NCBI GenBank assembly: GCA_016191555.1
Contig: JACPVX010000057.1
Span: 62,001-126,000 of the forward strand
Origin: Bacteroidota bacterium
Lineage (GTDB): Bacteria > Bacteroidota > Bacteroidia > Cytophagales > Cyclobacteriaceae
Direction: 5' to 3'
DNA length: 64,000 bases
Numbering within the stretch: the stretch's first letter is position 1; each line of letters starts with the position of its first letter. Below the pieces are notes generated by a model, which ran no database searches, was not told where the DNA came from, and was given only the letters and a program-made list of their open reading frames with translations. Positions 49,445 to 57,313 of the stretch are shown here, one piece after another. The position numbers were made by a program, and so were the translations under genes.

Positions 49445-51346
49445 ATGAAATTTGGTGCATTACTTATTATCGGAGTGGCATGTGCCTTTACATTGCAGGC
49501 GCAACAACCGGTAGAGGTTGACGACCGCATTGAAGAGCGCAACTTCATGCCGTATGAGTTGATGTACTATAAAGATGTTTCGAATGCCGTCACCTTCGAG
49601 CAGATTTCTTCCGCCACATTTGCTACCAAGTTTCAGCAGCATACCGATTATCGCAACAAAGACTTTGTACCCAACGCATCGTATTGGGTGCGCTTGCCCA
49701 TTCGCCATGCTGCCAATACACAAAAGGCGTGGCTGCTCGAATTTTACGACCAAACCATTGACCATATAGATGCCTATGTGCCGCAAGTGGATGGCACGTA
49801 CCAACTGATAAAGTTGGGGGATGAGCAACCGTTTACCGATCGCTTGTTCCGCCACAAAAATTTTGAGTTGATGCTGAACATGAAGAGCGACACCGTCATG
49901 TTCTACTACTTCAAAGTACAGTCGCACGATTTTGCCGACATCCGGATAGCGTTTCGGTCTACCAACCGATTTATCTATTATTCACTCAACGAGTATTTTC
50001 TGTTTGGCACTTTCTATGGCATGATCTTAATCATTGCCTTGTACAATTTTCTCACGTTCCTCGCCATTCGCGAAATCAAATACATCTACTACATCTTCTA
50101 TATCATAAGTGTCGCCTTGTATGCGATGAGTTTGGATGGCATTGGCTTTCAATACTTGTGGCCTCATCAGCCGCAGTGGAATGCCTACGCTACCGGCATT
50201 TCGCTCTACCTGGTAATTTTATGGTCGCTGATTTTCACCAGACGATTTCTGAGTTTAGCGGCTAACGGCCCCACGCTGAATACTATTTTCAAGTGGGCGA
50301 TTGCGTTGCGCACCGCCATCTTTTTGTTTGCCCTGTTTTTTGCGCCCGCTATTTTTAGTCAGCGCATCATCGAGATTGCGCCACTCTCTCTTATTTTTTA
50401 TTCGGCCATCCATGTATGGAGAAACGGGTACCGGCCCGCTCGCTTCTTTGTGATCGCTTATGGGGTATTGTTTGCCGGTTTCTTTTTACGGGCGATGGTG
50501 TACTTCAACTTTTTGCCTTTCACCATTCTGTCGCATTACAGTTTGCACCTAAGCTTTGTGTTGGAGATGTTGTTCCTTACGCTGGCGCTGGGCGACCGCA
50601 TCCGCATTTTAAAAGACAACCGCGACCGTGCGCTTCGCAAGATCATTCGACAGCATGAGGCCAATATGCAGCTGAAAGACACCGTCAATCGCGAGTTAGA
50701 GCAGCGCGTGAAGGAGCGCACCCTTGAGTTGGATGCCAAGAATCTGGCGCTGGAGGAGAGCAACCACAAACTGGTAAAGCAATCCACCGAAATCAATCAG
50801 ATTAACTCATTGCTCGATTTGGATAACTGGAAGCTGAAGAATCGGGTAAAGGAGGTGCTCAACGAGATGTTGATGGAGAAAACCATGAACTATGATGAGT
50901 TTAAGACGCTTTATCCGGATACCTTGGCAGCCTATCGGTTTTTAGAGACGCTCAAGTGGGAACAGGGATTTCACTGTGGCAAGTGTGGCAACCCGAAGTA
51001 TTTTGAAGGAGCGCAAAAGTTTGCGCGGAGATGTACAAAATGTGGATATAACGAGTCGATTACAGCCTTTACCATCTTTCAGGGCATCAAGTTTCCGCTT
51101 GAAAAGGCATTTTATATAGCCTACCTGTGTGTGGTGGGTAAAAAAGAAGGAACCCTTGAGTCTTTTGCAAGGCAATTGGATGTTGGATTGAATACCGTTT
51201 GGGCATTCCGTACGAAAGTAATGACCCGATTAAAGGAATTAGAGGACTCTGGAAGGCGGTTAAGTGCCTCTAAATGGGAGGAAGTGATGCTCTACCCCGA
51301 ATCATCGCCTAAGGTAAGACCCAAAAAGGCGAAATCGTTGGCGTGA
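49445..51346 (+). CDS. 7TM-DISM membrane sensor fused to an IS1595-type zinc-ribbon DNA-binding region
   Basis: The 633-residue protein has a signal peptide (1-20), a periplasmic 7TMR-DISMED2 jelly-roll (about 30-170, with FVPNASYWVRLPIRHA) and a seven-helix 7TMR-DISM region (about 180-385). A coiled coil follows (about 390-475, RVKERTLELDAKNLALEESN). In place of a kinase or cyclase, residues about 481-600 match the N-terminal part of IS1595/ISXO2-type transposases. That part comprises MNYDEFKTLYPD, a zinc ribbon with C511, C514, C530 and C533, FTIFQGIKFPLEKAFYIAYL, and a helix-turn-helix-like SFARQLDVGLNTVWAFRTKV. The DDE catalytic domain is absent, and a basic tail ends the protein. I infer a membrane-bound transcription regulator responding to a periplasmic, probably carbohydrate, ligand. 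It lies between two parts of a glycan utilisation locus. Confidence 0.85.
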   Translation: MKFGALLIIGVACAFTLQAQQPVEVDDRIEERNFMPYELMYYKDVSNAVTFEQISSATFATKFQQHTDYRNKDFVPNASYWVRLPIRHAANTQKAWLLEFYDQTIDHIDAYVPQVDGTYQLIKLGDEQPFTDRLFRHKNFELMLNMKSDTVMFYYFKVQSHDFADIRIAFRSTNRFIYYSLNEYFLFGTFYGMILIIALYNFLTFLAIREIKYIYYIFYIISVALYAMSLDGIGFQYLWPHQPQWNAYATGISLYLVILWSLIFTRRFLSLAANGPTLNTIFKWAIALRTAIFLFALFFAPAIFSQRIIEIAPLSLIFYSAIHVWRNGYRPARFFVIAYGVLFAGFFLRAMVYFNFLPFTILSHYSLHLSFVLEMLFLTLALGDRIRILKDNRDRALRKIIRQHEANMQLKDTVNRELEQRVKERTLELDAKNLALEESNHKLVKQSTEINQINSLLDLDNWKLKNRVKEVLNEMLMEKTMNYDEFKTLYPDTLAAYRFLETLKWEQGFHCGKCGNPKYFEGAQKFARRCTKCGYNESITAFTIFQGIKFPLEKAFYIAYLCVVGKKEGTLESFARQLDVGLNTVWAFRTKVMTRLKELEDSGRRLSASKWEEVMLYPESSPKVRPKKAKSLA

Positions 51347-51408
51347 ATTTTTATCCAAATTTAGCCTCTTAAAAAATATTGTTTTTTTTCTGTGATACCA
51401 TGGCTCAA

Positions 51409-51436
51409 TAACCGTAAAAATTTGGCCGTAAACGGT
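51409..51436. promoter_or_regulatory. Candidate operator upstream of susC: inverted repeat with paired CCGTAAA
   Basis: AACCGT-N16-ACGGTT is a perfect 6-bp inverted repeat. Within it CCGTAAA occurs twice in direct orientation (51411 and 51425), 14 bp apart. It lies about 47 bp upstream of the -7-like element of susC. This is where an activator would bind, but no copy was found before other genes of the locus. Confidence 0.4.
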
Positions 51437-51482
51437 TGAAATCAATGTTTTTATTGTGTGAAATTGACTATTCCCCCCTTAC

Positions 51483-51490
51483 TAGCTTTG
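51483..51490 (+). promoter_or_regulatory. Candidate -7 element of the susC operon
   Basis: TAGCTTTG matches TAnnTTTG exactly, 93 bases before the susC start codon. There is no TTTG at the expected distance; ATTG at a 17-base spacing is the nearest. A weak -33 element is what one would expect from an activator-dependent promoter. Confidence 0.5.
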
Positions 51491-51583
51491 CCACCTATTT
51501 CGATATTAAAGTATTTAAAAAATATGGTTTGGTCTTGTTTCTAAATAAATTAGTCTGGTATTGCAACTACAAAAACGTGATTT

Positions 51584-54500
51584 ATGATCGGTAAAGGCAT
51601 TTCTAGAATATTGATTTTCACCGTGTTGACCGCAATTTCTACCTCATTGGCGGCACAAGTTCGCATGGTAAAGGGAAAAGTGACGACCCTGGAAGATGGC
51701 AAAAGCGTGGAAATGCCAGGTGTGAATGTGATCGTGGTTGGCACCGCAAAGGGTACCACAACCGATATCGATGGTAGTTTTTCAATAGAATTAGCAGCAT
51801 CGGATAAGGAGCTCTCGTTTTCCTTTATTGGTTATAAAATGAAGAACGTGGTCGTTGGAGACCAAACGGTTATAAATGTATCCCTCGAAACCGATACCCA
51901 ACAATTGGAAGAAGTAGTGGTAGTAGGGTATGGGGTTCAAAAGAAGACTGACATCACCGGCTCAACAGCCAATGTAAAGGGCGATGAATTATACAAACAA
52001 CCGGTATTAACGGCCACCCAGGCATTACAAGGCAAAGTAGCAGGAGTTCAGATCATTAGTAGCGGCCAGCCGGGCACATCGCCCCAAATTCGGGTAAGGG
52101 GTGTGAGCACTGCATTGGGAGGAACAGCAGCATTGTATGATGTAGATGGCGTATTAACGGATGACATATCCAATATTAATACAGCAGATATTGTAGACAT
52201 GAACGTATTGAAAGATGCTTCCGCTGCTGCTATTTATGGCTCCAGAGGTGCTAACGGTGTAGTTATTATAACTACAAAGAAGGGCGTGTCAGGGAAACTT
52301 TTGATTAACTATAATAATAATATTGGTATTCGGCAGGCTGCTAACCTCGTGGAAATGGCGAATAGTTCTGAGTATAAAAACTATGTTCAAGCTGCCACTG
52401 GAACAATCCCCCCTTCCTCCGGCTACAATACGGATTGGTACAAAACAATTTTACGAAACGCCTGGCAACAGAATCATAATATCTCTATTTCCGGTGGTTC
52501 TGAAAAATCTACTTTCTTGGTGAATGTGGGATATCTAACTGATGAGGGAATTGTGGTAGACAATGACTTTAAAAGACTCACCCTTCGTCTAAATCAGGAT
52601 TTTAAACTGAATGATATCTTCAAAATAGGGCTCCAATCTTCGTATACTAATAGTGTTAATCAAAACGGTTTTGGGAATATTGATATCGATGAGGATGGTA
52701 ATATTGGTTCGGTTTACAATGATGCGTATCGGGCAGCTCCAATTATTGCCAATATTGTAGGAGGTAAGTATGGCAACACCTCAACTTACCAAAATGTAGG
52801 TAACCCGTTATTAGATATAAAAAATAATAGTGTGAAGGTGGTTGCCGACCGATTGCAAGGCTCCACTTATCTAGAGGCGAAGCCTTTGAGTTGGTTAACC
52901 ATTCGCACGTCCATTGGCGCAGATTGGCGCAATTCTTTGAACCGTGCTTACAATTACAAATTTTTAGCCGATGAAAGTACATTTTTAGTGGCAGGTGGAA
53001 ATCAATACAATACGCGTAGTAACCTCAATGTGAAAAACTCGCAATCATTACAGTGGGTGTGGAATAATATTGCAACAGCAAACAAAAAATTTGGATTACA
53101 TGACCTTACCTTGATGGTTGGAACTACCGCTGAAGAGTATCACTTTACATCATTTTCGGCAAGTCGCAAAGATGTTCCTGCTGATCAAAGTTTATGGTAT
53201 ATTGGAGTTGGTGATGCAAACAGCTCACAAAATGATGGTAGTGGCGATGCGTGGGCGCGCAATTCATACCTTGCCCGATTTAATTACTCATACGATGGCA
53301 AATATCTATTAACAGCAACCATACGAAGTGATGGTAGTTCACGCTTGCCAAAACAAAACCGTTGGCAACAATATCCTTCGGTGGGTATAGCCTGGGTTGC
53401 ATCCAGAGAATCATTCATGCAGAATCAAAATATTTTTGACTTGTTGAAGTTGAGAGCTTCATTTGGTATAGTAGGTAATGATAGGATACCAACGGATGCA
53501 TTTACCCAGACGGTGGCTTTAAACAAACCTTATCCATTCAATGGGAGTGCTTCTACAGCTACAAATGGAGCGCAAATCAACCAGATAAAGGACCCTAACA
53601 TTAAATGGGAGACTACGGAAGAGATAGATTTTGCCTTAGAATTTTCTTCACTTCAGTCAAAATTGTCGGGTGAAATCAATTACTATGATAAGACGGTTAA
53701 GAATGCGTTGATTAATGTTCCAATTCCACGAACAGTAGGCGACATAGATGGTGTCATTTTAACCAATGCAGCATCGATTCAAAACAGAGGACTTGAGATC
53801 CTTATTAATTGGAAAGATAAAGTAAATAGTGACTTCTCTTATTCCATTGGAGGTAACGTTACCTTCAATACAAATAAGGTAGTGGCGTTAAATGGTGGGC
53901 AAGCAATACGAGGTGGGTACATTGGTGCAAGCCAAGGGTTTACAACATATACCGACAATGGCTTAGCAATCGGAAGTTTTTACGTGTTAAAGACATTGGG
54001 TGTATTTAATTCAGATGCAGATGCAGCGGCATATACAGATACCAATGGAAAGATGATTCAGCCTTCGGCTAAGGCCGGTGATTTTCGATATCAGGATGTC
54101 AATAATGATGGAATAATTGACGATAACGATCGTGTTTTGGCAGGCTCGTATCAGCCGAAAGCGTATTATGGGGTTAATCTTACAGCCAATTATAAATCAT
54201 GGGATTTTAGCTTATCCATTTATGGCAATGCGGGAAATCAAGTTTATAATGGCAAACGGGCCGTGAGAGTAAAAGGTGAAGATAATATTGAGAAGGCTCT
54301 TGTGTACAATAGATGGACATCATCAGGTCGCTCTCAAACACAGCCGGCAGCGAATACCGGAAACCAACTGGCGTCCGATTACTTTGTAGAATCCGGTTCT
54401 TTTGTTCGCATTAATAACTTAACGGTTGGTTATACATTTAATTCAGAACGCCTGAAGCGGTTCCGAGTAAGAAGTATGCGTGTGTATGCTACATCGCAAA

Positions 54501-54631
54501 ACCTACTCACGCTTAAAGATTATAGTGGATTCACATCAGAGTTACCAGGTGATCCTCTTAATTCAGGCATTGAATTAAGTGCTTACCCCACTACGAGAAC
54601 AATTGCCGTTGGCTTAAACGTAAGTTTCTAA
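51584..54631 (+). CDS. SusC/RagA-family TonB-dependent outer membrane glycan transporter
   Basis: The 1015-residue protein has a signal peptide and a carboxypeptidase-regulatory-like domain (about 25-105, with GKSVEMPGVNVIVVGTAKGTTTDIDGSF). The TonB box/plug region holds LEEVVVVGYGVQKKTDITGS and DASAAAIYGSRGANGVVIITTKKG, and a 22-strand barrel ends in the aromatic C-terminus GLNVSF. It imports oligosaccharides across the outer membrane with energy from TonB and with SusD as lid. It begins the main operon of the locus, and susD follows 35 bp after its stop. The gene is more AT-rich and uses a more relaxed codon set than the GH144-sensor pair upstream, in line with many horizontally exchanged glycan loci. 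Confidence 0.97.
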   Translation: MIGKGISRILIFTVLTAISTSLAAQVRMVKGKVTTLEDGKSVEMPGVNVIVVGTAKGTTTDIDGSFSIELAASDKELSFSFIGYKMKNVVVGDQTVINVSLETDTQQLEEVVVVGYGVQKKTDITGSTANVKGDELYKQPVLTATQALQGKVAGVQIISSGQPGTSPQIRVRGVSTALGGTAALYDVDGVLTDDISNINTADIVDMNVLKDASAAAIYGSRGANGVVIITTKKGVSGKLLINYNNNIGIRQAANLVEMANSSEYKNYVQAATGTIPPSSGYNTDWYKTILRNAWQQNHNISISGGSEKSTFLVNVGYLTDEGIVVDNDFKRLTLRLNQDFKLNDIFKIGLQSSYTNSVNQNGFGNIDIDEDGNIGSVYNDAYRAAPIIANIVGGKYGNTSTYQNVGNPLLDIKNNSVKVVADRLQGSTYLEAKPLSWLTIRTSIGADWRNSLNRAYNYKFLADESTFLVAGGNQYNTRSNLNVKNSQSLQWVWNNIATANKKFGLHDLTLMVGTTAEEYHFTSFSASRKDVPADQSLWYIGVGDANSSQNDGSGDAWARNSYLARFNYSYDGKYLLTATIRSDGSSRLPKQNRWQQYPSVGIAWVASRESFMQNQNIFDLLKLRASFGIVGNDRIPTDAFTQTVALNKPYPFNGSASTATNGAQINQIKDPNIKWETTEEIDFALEFSSLQSKLSGEINYYDKTVKNALINVPIPRTVGDIDGVILTNAASIQNRGLEILINWKDKVNSDFSYSIGGNVTFNTNKVVALNGGQAIRGGYIGASQGFTTYTDNGLAIGSFYVLKTLGVFNSDADAAAYTDTNGKMIQPSAKAGDFRYQDVNNDGIIDDNDRVLAGSYQPKAYYGVNLTANYKSWDFSLSIYGNAGNQVYNGKRAVRVKGEDNIEKALVYNRWTSSGRSQTQPAANTGNQLASDYFVESGSFVRINNLTVGYTFNSERLKRFRVRSMRVYATSQNLLTLKDYSGFTSELPGDPLNSGIELSAYPTTRTIAVGLNVSF

Positions 54632-54666
54632 TTTAGATGAAGACAAATCAAGTAAATGCTCGCGAA

Positions 54667-56199
54667 ATGAAAACAAACATATTGTTACGAGTAACTTTTG
54701 TTATCGCACTTCTTTCAAGCGTATTTTATTCCTGCAGTGACAACTTTCTAGATGTGCCGGTACAGGGTGGTGTTAGCACTGCGTCTGATCCGGATCTGGC
54801 ATCCAAATTAGTAACCGGAGTATATTATAGCTTGTTACAGGGAAGTTCTTTTGGCGATGGAGATATTCATGGATTCGCATTTATCTCTGTCACCAGCATC
54901 ATGTCTGATGATGCCGATAAAGGTAGTACGGCAGGTGACCAGGCTGTGCCCGTGGGAGACTTAGATAATTTTACCATAAGCCCTACCAATAAGTTTGCCG
55001 AGACATTATGGAGTGGTCACTACAACAGTATTGGCGCTGCCAATCAGGCGCTGTCCGCTTTGTCAAAGGCTACGTCCATTACTCCCGCCCTCCGAAATCA
55101 ATTAACGGGTGAGGTTAAATTCATTCGTGCATACCTTTATTTCAATCTGGTGAGAATGTACGGTGCAGTTCCGCTGGTGCTGCGTGTTCCCAAAGATTCT
55201 CAAGATGCAAACACCGAACCTTCGTTTCAAACTCGGATTGCGGCAACCATCGTTTACGATAGTATTGCTCGAGATCTTCAATATGCCATCAATAATCTGC
55301 CGCTGAAGTCTCAATCATCCACGGGGCATGCTAACAAAGGCGCTGCTCAAACATTGCTTGCCAAGGTATATATGTATCAAAAGAAATGGGATCAAGTAAA
55401 ACTATTGACCGATGAGGTAATTAATTCTAATCAATATCAATTACTACCTAATTACGCTAACTTATGGAGACAGGAAAGCAACAATAATATTGAGTCTATT
55501 TTTGAGATTCAGACAGGCGCATTTAACAATGCCAATCTAGGGCCCGACATTTATACAGTTAGTCAGGGGCCTCGCGTAGGTGGCTTGGGTGGTTGGGATG
55601 ATTTGGGTTGGGGATTTAATAATCCAAGTACCAGCTTGCTCAGCGCCTACGAAGTGGGCGATTTAAGAAAAGACGCAACCGTGATTGCTATCGACAATTC
55701 GGGAACGCATAAAGGCACCGTGTTATGGGATGGGTTCCGAATCCCAAGCTCAGATTCAGTTCAGAACCTCTATTATAACTACAAAGCATATACGAGCAAG
55801 GAGAAAGAGAAGTATGCGAATAAGGACGATAAGAATAGACCTAAGAATATACCTATTTTAAGATATGCTGATGTTTTGTTAATGAATGCAGAGGCAGCAT
55901 TGCAGCCATCGATTAATCAACCAGCCATCGCCTTAAGCAATATCAACAAAATTAGACAACGCGCTGGATTAACTGCGAAGGGGGCTGTCACAATAAATGA
56001 TGTTTGGCAAGAGAGACATATCGAGTTAGCGATGGAGCACGATCGCTTTTGGGACTTAGTCCGCCAAGGAAGAGCGGGTCAAGTTTTAAGGGCATCGGGC
56101 AAGACGAATTTCGTAGATGGCAAACACGAACTTCTACCAATACCCAACTCTCAGATATTATTGAGCGGAAATAAATTAACACAGAACACAGGATATTAA
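54667..56199 (+). CDS. SusD/RagB-family surface glycan-binding lipoprotein
   Basis: I prefer ATG 54667, which gives a standard lipoprotein signal (MKTNILLRVTFVIALLSSVFYSC, lipobox cysteine 23). The track start is ten codons earlier. The mature protein has the SusD N-terminal TPR-like helices, including FIRAYLYFNLVRMYGAVPLVL, and the C-terminal SusD_RagB region. The latter holds LRYADVLLMNAEAALQ, ALSNINKIRQRAGL, ERHIELAMEHDRFWDLVRQGRA and LLPIPNSQI. It sits on the SusC barrel and captures oligosaccharides. The match to the family is unambiguous; the ligand is inferred from the surrounding GH144 and GH3 genes. Confidence 0.97.
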   Translation: MKTNILLRVTFVIALLSSVFYSCSDNFLDVPVQGGVSTASDPDLASKLVTGVYYSLLQGSSFGDGDIHGFAFISVTSIMSDDADKGSTAGDQAVPVGDLDNFTISPTNKFAETLWSGHYNSIGAANQALSALSKATSITPALRNQLTGEVKFIRAYLYFNLVRMYGAVPLVLRVPKDSQDANTEPSFQTRIAATIVYDSIARDLQYAINNLPLKSQSSTGHANKGAAQTLLAKVYMYQKKWDQVKLLTDEVINSNQYQLLPNYANLWRQESNNNIESIFEIQTGAFNNANLGPDIYTVSQGPRVGGLGGWDDLGWGFNNPSTSLLSAYEVGDLRKDATVIAIDNSGTHKGTVLWDGFRIPSSDSVQNLYYNYKAYTSKEKEKYANKDDKNRPKNIPILRYADVLLMNAEAALQPSINQPAIALSNINKIRQRAGLTAKGAVTINDVWQERHIELAMEHDRFWDLVRQGRAGQVLRASGKTNFVDGKHELLPIPNSQILLSGNKLTQNTGY

Positions 56200-56309
56200 A
56201 CTGGTAAGTATGGCAACAGAATTTGATTCGCGTGGTTCACCTTAAATCCCAAACTTTAATAAATTTTAAAATAGATTTTTTTAACACTTTTAAATTAAAC
56301 TCAAAACAA

Positions 56310-57230
56310 ATGAAAAAAACAATGAATTACTTGGCGGGTGGCGCAGTAGCGTTAGCGCTTTTTACTTTTGCAGGATGCTCAAAGAGTGATGATGCTTTGC
56401 CAGCGATTGATGGTTATAACAACTCGAACGAGGTGGCGTCAACAAACTTAGTAGCACACTGGACTTTTGATGATACCAACAACGAAAGACTTTCTACTAC
56501 TGCACCGACCAAAACTGTAGGTACTGTTGGGTTTACTGCTGGTAAAATTGGAAAGGCCCTTCAATTAACAAAAGGCGGAATGGTGTATCCTGCTATTTCT
56601 AAGATCAACACAGTAGATGCATTGAACAATTTTACAGTTAGCTTGTGGGTAAATGTAAGAGGACAAAAAGGTGTAGCAGGTGGTGGCTTTACCTCGTTCT
56701 TCGGAATCATCCCTACTTCTACTGACTTCTGGGGAAACATTCAAGCGTGCGCAGAAACATCCAGACACTTACCAGCCTCTGATACTATCGAGTTTAAGAA
56801 TTACCTAAGTACTACTATGGGCGATGGTTCCCAAAGAGGTGAAGATAACGTTGCGTTATTCAATACGAATTCAGTTGCTGATGATCCTAACAATGGTCAG
56901 TCAGGAGCTTATTTCAAAGGTGGCAAAGATTGGGCTTTGTATACGATGACTTGGGAAGGCTCAACAGGCTTGTTCAAGTTGTATGCAAACGGAGTTTCTG
57001 TAGGTGGATATACCAAGCGTGGAACTACTGCTGGAGTTTTGAAAATGAGAGTTCCTGCATTGGCTGTTTTTGGTAGCATGGCATCAAGTGACCTTGGCTT
57101 TGCTGGAGCAACACGTCCTGATTGGGCTCCTCTAGCAACTGCATCTATTGATGATGTTCGTGTTTACAATACTGTTCTCGCTCAGAAAGATGTTACTGCT
57201 CTCTACAACTTAGGAGTAGCAGGAAGATAA
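56310..57230 (+). CDS. LamG-like surface lipoprotein of the glycan locus
   Basis: The start is ATG 56310 (MKKTMNYLAGGAVALALFTFAGCSKSDD), a lipoprotein signal with lipobox FAGC. The track ORF starts 29 codons too early. Almost the whole mature protein (about 50-305) is a concanavalin-like LamG/laminin-G jelly-roll. Blocks are LVAHWTFDDTNNERLSTT, FTAGKIGKALQLTKGG, NFTVSLWVNVRG, WALYTMTWEGSTGLFKLYANG and ASIDDVRVYNTVLAQKDVTALYN. It occupies the position of SusE/SusF-type surface glycan-binding proteins, directly after SusD. It probably binds the polysaccharide on the cell surface. A hairpin with a T-rich tail follows and may reduce read-through to the enzymes downstream. Confidence 0.88.
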   Translation: MKKTMNYLAGGAVALALFTFAGCSKSDDALPAIDGYNNSNEVASTNLVAHWTFDDTNNERLSTTAPTKTVGTVGFTAGKIGKALQLTKGGMVYPAISKINTVDALNNFTVSLWVNVRGQKGVAGGGFTSFFGIIPTSTDFWGNIQACAETSRHLPASDTIEFKNYLSTTMGDGSQRGEDNVALFNTNSVADDPNNGQSGAYFKGGKDWALYTMTWEGSTGLFKLYANGVSVGGYTKRGTTAGVLKMRVPALAVFGSMASSDLGFAGATRPDWAPLATASIDDVRVYNTVLAQKDVTALYNLGVAGR

Positions 57231-57258
57231 GGTTTTGGGTTAATTTAATTTTTAATAA

Positions 57259-57303
57259 TAAAGAGGGGTGCGAATTGAACAATCGCCCTCTCTTTAATTT
57301 TTT
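57259..57303 (+). terminator. Partial terminator or attenuator between binding proteins and enzymes
   Basis: AAAGAGGGG...CCCTCTCTTT forms an imperfect stem of about 8-9 pairs followed by AATTTTTT. It lies between the LamG-like gene and the second GH144 gene, 11 bases before the latter's start codon. It may lower expression of the enzymes relative to SusC, SusD and the LamG protein. Confidence 0.5.
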
Positions 57304-57313
57304 GAAGCACCAC

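Noticed and set aside
49460-49927. 155-residue minus-strand ORF
   Set aside because: It is antisense to the 7TM-DISM gene and has no recognisable features.
49445-51346. IS1595-family insertion sequence
   Set aside because: Only the zinc-ribbon and helical part is present, fused in frame to a membrane receptor. There is no DDE domain and no terminal inverted repeat was seen at the ends.
52762-56218. Sixteen-base identical word GGTAAGTATGGCAACA in susC and after susD
   Set aside because: One 16-base match in 64 kb is close to chance expectation, and the flanks do not match, so it is not evidence of an attachment site or duplication.
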